This document shows, piece by piece, positions 6,817 to 11,174 of a DNA stretch of 11,174 bases. Source of the DNA: Oscillospiraceae bacterium (lineage in GTDB: Bacteria; Bacillota; Clostridia; Oscillospirales; Oscillospiraceae); the NCBI GenBank assembly GCA_902765975.1, contig CACXBO010000096.1:1-11174 (forward strand), read 5' to 3'. Position 1 is the first letter of the stretch; each line of letters opens with the position of its first letter. Position numbers and translations under genes: made by a program. The notes beneath the pieces are model-generated. The model worked only from the letters and a program-made list of their open reading frames with translations, was not told the origin of the DNA and did not search any database.

Positions 6817-7608
6817 ATGAAAAAGAGCTTTTTTATTCTATTATTTCTTATATCTGCTCTGTCTTTCTCATCGTGCGGCGCAAGCGGACGCAGTGAGCAG
6901 CTTGAAGCCTCCGAGCGCCCTCAGCTCATTGCCCACGCGGGCGGGGCAATATGGGGGTTCCGCTATTCAAACAGCCTTGAAGCTCTTGATGAGGCGTATA
7001 AGAACGGATTCCGATATATTGAGCTTGACCTTGAACTGACTTCTGACGGAGAGATAGTCCTGATCCACGACTGGGAGTCGATGGCAGAGCGTATGCTTTT
7101 TTCAGAGGGCGTAAGGACAAGAGAGGAGTTCCTGTCGTCTCCGGTCTTTATGAGCCTTACACTGCTTGACGCGAGCGGACTGAGAAGATGGATGGACGGG
7201 CATAAGGACGCTTATATTATCACGGACGTAAAGCAGAAGGATAATGCCGCCCTTCTTGAAAAACTGAAGAGCATACTGGGCGGCGCATCTGCGAGGATAA
7301 TTCCGCAAATATATTCCTTTGATGAATATGAAGCTGTTACCTCCCTGGGCTATCCGGACGTAATACTGACAGTTTACAGGATAGGGATCGAGTCGGAAGA
7401 GCTGGGAGCCTTTATAAAGAGCCATAAGCTTTGGGCGGTTACAGTCCACTGTTCAAGACTGACCGAGGAGCTTCTGAACGCGGCGGGAGAGACGCCGGTT
7501 TATGCGCATACGGTGAATACGCTCGGCGACTTTGAGGCTTGGAGACCGCTGGGGCTCGACGGGGTCTACACGGACTACTTTTCACCTGAGCATTGGCCGT
7601 ATAATTAA
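6817..7608 (+). CDS. Predicted lipoprotein, glycerophosphodiester phosphodiesterase-like
   Basis: Exported, probably lipid-anchored phosphodiesterase of the PI-PLC/GDPD superfamily, which cleaves glycerophosphodiesters to glycerol-3-phosphate and an alcohol. The 263 residues start with a lipoprotein signal (MKKSFFILLFLISALSFSSC), predicted to be cut before Cys20; Phe at -3 makes the lipobox slightly atypical. GDPD landmarks: IAHAGG (38-43, His40), NSLEALDEAY (52-61), YIELDLELTSDG (67-78, with metal-type Glu69 and Asp71), VLIHDW (81-86, second catalytic-type His84) and ITDVK (135-139), followed by the usual barrel strands and YAHTVNT near the end. All core residues look intact, so activity is plausible; the substrate (teichoic acid, phospholipid head group or other) cannot be read. 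The gene sits 48 bases after upp, behind the terminator, with no clear promoter of its own. Confidence 0.85.
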   Translation: MKKSFFILLFLISALSFSSCGASGRSEQLEASERPQLIAHAGGAIWGFRYSNSLEALDEAYKNGFRYIELDLELTSDGEIVLIHDWESMAERMLFSEGVRTREEFLSSPVFMSLTLLDASGLRRWMDGHKDAYIITDVKQKDNAALLEKLKSILGGASARIIPQIYSFDEYEAVTSLGYPDVILTVYRIGIESEELGAFIKSHKLWAVTVHCSRLTEELLNAAGETPVYAHTVNTLGDFEAWRPLGLDGVYTDYFSPEHWPYN

Positions 7609-7641
7609 GCATTAAATAAGCACAAAAGCGGCAAATTGTCA

Positions 7642-7670
7642 TTGAGATAAACTCTCCGATGTGGTAATAT
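7642..7670 (+). promoter_or_regulatory. Predicted sigma-A promoter of ohrR
   Basis: -35 TTGAGA (7642-7647), 17-base spacer, -10 TAATAT (7665-7670) preceded by TGG (extended -10). Transcription would start near 7677, giving a leader of about 33 bases. The 101-base gap between the lipoprotein gene and ohrR holds no obvious terminator. Confidence 0.55.
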
Positions 7671-7680
7671 ATTTCATAGC

Positions 7681-7695
7681 GAAAATCCCATTTTC
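7681..7695. promoter_or_regulatory. Candidate autoregulatory operator of ohrR
   Basis: GAAAAT-CCC-ATTTTC is a perfect 6-base inverted repeat with a 3-base spacer. It lies between the predicted transcription start and the GGAGG ribosome site of ohrR. MarR/OhrR dimers bind AT-rich dyads near their own promoters, so this is a reasonable site, but it does not match a known OhrR box that I can recall. Confidence 0.35.
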
Positions 7696-7709
7696 TCGGA
7701 GGAGAAACC

Positions 7710-8138
7710 ATGAGCCAGAATAATTACAGCGTACTTAAGTTAGAAAACCAGATCTGCTTTCCGCTTTATGCCTGCTCACGTGACATCATCAAACGATACA
7801 AGCCTTTTCTCGACGAGCTAAACCTTACTTATACCCAGTATATCACAATGATGGTGCTTTGGGAGTGCAGGTCGATAACGGTCAAGGAGCTTGGCAAAAA
7901 GCTCTATCTTGACTCCGGGACTCTTACGCCGCTTCTCAAAAAGATGGAGGCAAAGGGTCTCATTACGAGAAAACGCAGCGATGAGGACGAGAGAAACCTT
8001 ATCGTCACCATAACGCAAGCCGGAGAAGCCCTGAAGGAGAGAGCGGTCTCCGTTCCGGAAAGAATGGCGGAATGCCTTAATTTATCTGAAATAGAAGCGG
8101 AAACGCTTTACAGGCTTCTCTATAAGATGCTGTCATAA
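7710..8138 (+). CDS. ohrR: OhrR-type MarR-family transcriptional regulator
   Basis: Winged-helix repressor that senses organic hydroperoxides through a reactive N-terminal Cys and normally controls the peroxidase gene ohr. The 142 residues closely follow the B. subtilis OhrR pattern: LENQICFPLYACSRDIIKRYKPFLDELNLTYTQY (11-44), with Cys16, Tyr30 and Tyr41 at the spots of the peroxide-sensing Cys15, Tyr29 and Tyr40. The DNA-binding part has VKELGKKLYLDSGTLTPLLKKME (58-80) and the wing GLITRKRSDEDERN (83-96). Extra Cys at 22, 53 and 122 could allow disulfide regulation. GGAGG lies 7 bases before the ATG. It has its own promoter, a candidate operator and a terminator. No ohr gene lies within the window, so the target is not visible here. 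Confidence 0.88.
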   Translation: MSQNNYSVLKLENQICFPLYACSRDIIKRYKPFLDELNLTYTQYITMMVLWECRSITVKELGKKLYLDSGTLTPLLKKMEAKGLITRKRSDEDERNLIVTITQAGEALKERAVSVPERMAECLNLSEIEAETLYRLLYKMLS

Positions 8139-8150
8139 TTGGATAGAATG

Positions 8151-8179
8151 AGGCGGGTCGGTTTTACGATCCGCCTTTT
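8151..8179 (+). terminator. Rho-independent terminator after ohrR
   Basis: Stem AGGCGGGTCG / CGATCCGCCT (10 pairs, one G-U) with a 6-base loop and TTTT. It starts 12 bases after the ohrR stop. Its T run overlaps the stop codon of the convergent peptidase gene. On the minus strand the same hairpin lacks a good T run, so termination there may be weaker. Confidence 0.75.
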
Positions 8180-9461
8180 ACGTTAGTCCGAGGGTAAGTA
8201 TTCCGAGATTGTCGCGGTAAATCCCGTCAAGCTGTGATAAAGGCAGTGGATTTTCCCCCAAACCTGCCTCTATGGTGTAGCCGGGGCGGAAGTATCTGTC
8301 GATAAACCAGTCCTTATATCCTGCAAAGCCCGAATTATAGACTGCGTCTGAGACCGAGTAACCGCTTGCGGCGGCAAACTCTGCGGCGAGCTCCTCCGCT
8401 CCCGGCGGCTCGAGTTCGAGGTATCGCCAGTATATTTCGCGACCCTGAGTGTGATATGAGATCGTGATCGCAAAGCGGCGGGAAAGCGTTAACTCGTATA
8501 TCGCGCGGGACTCCGGAGCCGAAACCGGCGCAGCTCCGACGTAGTCGCGGGGGGCGGGCGTTGTAAAGCCCTGTGCAAATTTGATGCTCCTCGCTGTTTC
8601 CCAGCCTGCCGGATACTGAAGATTGAGATCAACGCCTTCAATATTCGCCTTCCATCCGGAGGGAAAAGGAATGGAGGGATAATCAGAGGCTATTCTGCGG
8701 GCTTTGTCGTAATACGCACCATCCTTCATTTCGCCTGTGACGAGGGCGACTCCGTCGGGGTTTACCATCGGCACGGCGTAAAGAACGTTCTGTTCAAAAA
8801 GCTCGGACGCCTTCATGCCGTATATGTTGCCGCCATCCGCGTAAGCCTGAGCGTATTCCTCGATAAAGCGCAGGAGAATCGGCGTCGTTATCCACTCGTT
8901 GGCGTGATGCGCGGCGTTGTAAAAGACCTCGCGGGTCCCGTTCCCGATAGTGAAAAGAATAATATCACGCCCCATAACGCTCTTTCCTATTGACCGCGTT
9001 TTGATAAAGGGATAGCGTTTTGCAAGTCCGTCGGCAATTATCGCAAAAAGGGTCGGCGTAAGCCGCACGTTATCGGGAACCACGGGAAAGGGCAGCGGAA
9101 TGATTAGGCTTGAGCCGACGCGCAGATCGAAAGGGTCTATGCCGGGGTTGGCGAGCTCTATGGCGCGCAGAGACGTATAATATGAGCGGGCAAGCCGGAA
9201 GAGCGTGTCGCCGCGCCTAACGCGGTGAACGAAGTAGCCCCTGAGCCGCGGCAGGAGCTCTGACCACGTTTGAGGACCGGCGATCGCGTCCGGCGCAAGA
9301 CCGTTCAACCTTTGAAAACGAACGAGGGCGGCGGCCGTCTCAGATCCGAAAACACCGTCGGGACGGGAGAGAAGGTATCCGGCTCTCAGAAGCGCAAGCT
9401 GCAAAAGCTCCGCCTCGGGTCCGCAATAGCCTTGAGCTATCGTTTTAAGTTCATTCATCAT
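8178..9461 (-). CDS. M14-family peptidase with peptidoglycan-binding and LysM domains (gamma-D-Glu-DAP peptidase type)
   Basis: Zinc metallopeptidase resembling endopeptidase I of Lysinibacillus sphaericus, which cuts the gamma-D-Glu-diaminopimelate bond of wall peptides. Domain order in 427 residues: PG-binding-1-like (~13-70, DGVFGSETAAALVRFQ), LysM (~76-122, HRVRRGDTLFRLARSYY to LIIP), then M14 catalytic (~135-427). Zinc ligands are His186 and Glu189 (HHANEW) and His337 (YHTQG); the catalytic Glu is Glu398 (YTIEAGLG). At GVDLNLQYPAGW (276-287) the Arg typical of carboxypeptidase A is Leu281, in line with a wall-peptide rather than a C-terminal-residue specificity. There is no signal peptide, as in endopeptidase I, so it may act on recycled peptides in the cytoplasm or on spore wall. 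GGGGTGA precedes two adjacent ATGs (9461 and 9458); spacing slightly favours the second. Convergent with ohrR, divergent from guaA. Confidence 0.88.
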   Translation of the reverse strand: MMNELKTIAQGYCGPEAELLQLALLRAGYLLSRPDGVFGSETAAALVRFQRLNGLAPDAIAGPQTWSELLPRLRGYFVHRVRRGDTLFRLARSYYTSLRAIELANPGIDPFDLRVGSSLIIPLPFPVVPDNVRLTPTLFAIIADGLAKRYPFIKTRSIGKSVMGRDIILFTIGNGTREVFYNAAHHANEWITTPILLRFIEEYAQAYADGGNIYGMKASELFEQNVLYAVPMVNPDGVALVTGEMKDGAYYDKARRIASDYPSIPFPSGWKANIEGVDLNLQYPAGWETARSIKFAQGFTTPAPRDYVGAAPVSAPESRAIYELTLSRRFAITISYHTQGREIYWRYLELEPPGAEELAAEFAAASGYSVSDAVYNSGFAGYKDWFIDRYFRPGYTIEAGLGENPLPLSQLDGIYRDNLGILTLGLT

Positions 9462-9512
9462 TTCACCCCAAAAAACTTATTCGGAACAGCCTATGCAGGT
9501 GAAAACTGGATA

Positions 9513-9541
9513 TTGACAGGAAGAACAAATAAAAATATAAT
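9513..9541 (+). promoter_or_regulatory. Perfect consensus sigma-A promoter of guaA
   Basis: TTGACA (9513-9518), exactly 17 bases, TATAAT (9536-9541): both boxes match consensus fully. The start would be near 9548, leaving a leader of about 22 bases, which is too short for a guanine riboswitch. Confidence 0.9.
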
Positions 9542-9554
9542 TTTTTCAAAAAAT

Positions 9555-9562
9555 GAGGGGAG
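9555..9562 (+). promoter_or_regulatory. Ribosome binding site fixing the guaA start
   Basis: GAGGGGAG, 7 bases before the ATG at 9570. The frame is open upstream for about 300 bases, but that part overlaps the divergent peptidase gene and the promoter, so it is not coding for GuaA. Confidence 0.85.
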
Positions 9563-9569
9563 CCACAGT

Positions 9570-11111
9570 ATGGAAAACGAGTTAGTGATAGTCCTCGATT
9601 TCGGAGGTCAGTATAACCAGCTTATCGCCCGCAGAGTCCGCGAATGCGGCGTTTATTGCGAGGTCAAGCCGTATACCACACCTGTTTCGGTTATAAAATC
9701 TCTCAATCCCATCGGACTAATCTTTACGGGCGGACCCGGCAGCGTATACGATGAGAAAAGCCCGCAGGCTGACCCGGAGCTGTTCAGAATGGGAGTTCCC
9801 ATCCTCGGAATATGCTACGGCTGTCAGCTCATCGCGCATAATCTCGGCGGCAGAGTGACGGCTGCAAGCGAGGACTCCGCAAGGGAATACGGCAAGACCG
9901 AGACATTTTTCGATACCGCTTCAAAGCTTTTTAAGGGGCTTGACGATTCGGGAATAACGTGGATGAGCCACGGAGACTATATGGAGAAGGTGCCGGAAGG
10001 CTTTAAGCTCATAGCGAAGAGCGCGGCGTGTCCCAACGTCGCTATCTGTGACGAGGAGCGAGGCTTTTACGGAGTGCAGTTCCACCCTGAGGTCAATCAC
10101 ACGGAAAACGGGACTGCTATGATAAGGAACTTCCTTTTCGAGGTCTGCTCTGCAAAGGGCGACTGGAGCATGGGCGATTATAAGACAGAGGCGATAAAGA
10201 GGATAAAGGACAAGGTGGGGAACGGCAAGGTGCTCCTCGCTCTCTCCGGAGGCGTGGATTCATCCGTTGCCGCCGCTCTCGTTGCAGAGGCTGTCGGCAG
10301 CCAGCTCACCTGCGTGTTCGTTGACCACGGTCTGATGCGGCTTAACGAGGGCGACGAGATCGAGAAGGCGTTTTCCAAGTGGAATATCGATTTTGTGCGC
10401 GTGAACGCCGAGAACAGATTCCTCATCCGCCTTGCAGGAGTCTCTGAGCCGGAGCTCAAGCGCAGGATAATAGGAGAGGAGTTCATAAGAGTCTTCGAGG
10501 CAGAGGCAAAGAAAATAGGAAAGGTGGATTTTCTCTGCCAGGGAACAATATATCCGGACGTCATCGAATCCGGAGCGGGCAATGCGGCGGTCATCAAGAG
10601 CCATCACAACGTCGGCGGACTTCCGGATCACGTCGATTTCAAGGAGATAATCGAACCGCTTCGTATGCTGTTCAAGGACGAGGTTAGAGCTCTCGGGCGC
10701 GAGCTCGGACTGCCCGAATACCTCGTGATGCGTCAGCCGTTCCCCGGCCCGGGCCTTGCGATAAGAGTTATCGGAGACGTAACGAAGGAGAAGCTTGATA
10801 CACTGCGCCATGCAGACTGGATATTCCGCGACGAGGTTGCAAAATGCGGACTTGAGAGTGAGATGAGCCAGTATTTCGCCGTGCTTACAAATATGCGCTC
10901 CGTCGGCGTTATGGGAGACGGCAGAACTTATGATTATACTCTCGCCCTCAGAAGCGTGACGACGAGCGACTTTATGACCGCTGAGTGGACTCGGATACCT
11001 TACGACGTGCTTGACAGGGTCAGCACGAGGATAGTGAACGAGGTCAGCAATGTTAACCGCATAGTCTACGATATTACGAGCAAACCTCCCGCAACGATCG
11101 AGTGGGAATAA
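9570..11111 (+). CDS. guaA: GMP synthase (glutamine-hydrolysing)
   Basis: Two-domain enzyme that turns XMP + glutamine + ATP into GMP, the last step of de novo guanine nucleotide synthesis. The start at 9570 gives 513 residues, the normal length. The N-terminal class I glutaminase shows IVLDFGGQYNQLIARRVRE (7-25), GGPGSVYD (54-61), the nucleophile loop GICYGCQ (80-86, Cys82) and QFHPEV (170-175, His172 and Glu174). The synthetase domain has the ATP-pyrophosphatase loop LSGGVDSS (225-232), and the dimer domain has MRQPFPGPGLAIRVIGD (387-403). The C-terminus SKPPATIEWE is the usual conserved end. It is read alone from a consensus promoter, divergent from the M14 peptidase gene. The conserved 3' end of guaA is a known integration site for genomic islands and conjugative elements; the gene is intact here. 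Confidence 0.97.
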   Translation: MENELVIVLDFGGQYNQLIARRVRECGVYCEVKPYTTPVSVIKSLNPIGLIFTGGPGSVYDEKSPQADPELFRMGVPILGICYGCQLIAHNLGGRVTAASEDSAREYGKTETFFDTASKLFKGLDDSGITWMSHGDYMEKVPEGFKLIAKSAACPNVAICDEERGFYGVQFHPEVNHTENGTAMIRNFLFEVCSAKGDWSMGDYKTEAIKRIKDKVGNGKVLLALSGGVDSSVAAALVAEAVGSQLTCVFVDHGLMRLNEGDEIEKAFSKWNIDFVRVNAENRFLIRLAGVSEPELKRRIIGEEFIRVFEAEAKKIGKVDFLCQGTIYPDVIESGAGNAAVIKSHHNVGGLPDHVDFKEIIEPLRMLFKDEVRALGRELGLPEYLVMRQPFPGPGLAIRVIGDVTKEKLDTLRHADWIFRDEVAKCGLESEMSQYFAVLTNMRSVGVMGDGRTYDYTLALRSVTTSDFMTAEWTRIPYDVLDRVSTRIVNEVSNVNRIVYDITSKPPATIEWE

Positions 11112-11174
11112 TCGCAAAAACGCCGGAAACCCGCATAAATACTGGATTTCTGAACTTTCAAAACGGCGTTTGGC
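11112..11174. other. Intergenic tail after guaA with an inverted-repeat structure
   Basis: AAACGCCG (11118-11125) and CGGCGTTT (11164-11171) are perfect 8-base inverted arms 38 bases apart. Nested inside, next to the left arm, GAAACCC (11126-11132) can pair with GGATTTC (11144-11150) with one mismatch. There is no T run after the right arm in the visible plus strand; on the minus strand the stem is followed by TT only, extending the arm to TTTTT. It could be a long-loop terminator for a convergent gene off the right edge, a recombinase attachment region or a dispersed repeat. The window ends 3 bases after the right arm. Confidence 0.5.

Noticed and set aside
9462..9520. Possible sporulation-sigma promoter for the M14 peptidase (CATAGGCT with an upstream ATAT on the minus strand).
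   Set aside because: Several mismatches and off spacing; too weak to list as a feature.
9270..9569. Open N-terminal extension of the guaA frame by about 100 codons.
   Set aside because: It overlaps the divergent peptidase gene and runs through a perfect promoter; the ATG at 9570 has a good ribosome site and gives the normal GMP synthase length.
9542..9569. Purine riboswitch in front of guaA.
   Set aside because: The leader is only about 22 bases after a perfect promoter, with no aptamer-size structure.
10260..11117. Minus-strand open frame of about 285 codons opposite guaA.
   Set aside because: It mirrors a highly conserved enzyme gene, and its translation has no recognisable motif and no ribosome site.

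Overview
The window reads as chromosomal DNA of a low-to-moderate GC Gram-positive bacterium. The likely group is class Clostridia, an Oscillospirales-type gut anaerobe. The signs are strong purine-rich Shine-Dalgarno sites (GGAGG type), TTG and GTG starts, TTGACA/TATAAT promoters with TG extensions, an OhrR-type MarR regulator, and a signal-peptide-less gamma-D-Glu-DAP peptidase of the kind found in spore formers. The lineage is inferred from gene content and style, not from a marker search. Almost every base is accounted for and no stretch over about 300 bases lacks a gene.

Layout. Positions 1-1442 (minus) hold a multidrug-type ABC exporter half-transporter, cut at the left edge just after its SGGQ signature. 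Positions 1567-2703 (minus) hold rodA, a SEDS peptidoglycan polymerase with its own promoter and hairpin terminator. A divergent promoter then drives a tightly packed plus-strand run: tsaE, an unrecognised membrane-anchored protein with a long Glu-Pro repeat, an MscS-type mechanosensitive channel (8-base overlap), tsaB and upp. A strong GC-rich terminator closes it. A GDPD-like lipoprotein begins directly behind that terminator, followed by ohrR with its own promoter and terminator. Converging on it is a minus-strand zinc carboxypeptidase (peptidoglycan-binding domain + LysM + M14). Finally guaA, read from a perfect consensus promoter, runs nearly to the right edge.

How the genes fit together. 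tsaE and tsaB make two of the proteins for the universal tRNA t6A modification; upp and guaA serve nucleotide salvage and synthesis; rodA and the M14 enzyme act on the cell wall. The most interesting part is the pair inserted between tsaE and tsaB: a putative wall-spanning Glu-Pro-rod protein translationally coupled to an MscS channel. I suggest, as speculation, that they form an envelope-sensing unit. The last 63 bases, just past the guaA stop, carry an inverted-repeat structure. The guaA 3' end is a known integration hotspot for genomic islands, so what lies beyond the edge deserves a look.
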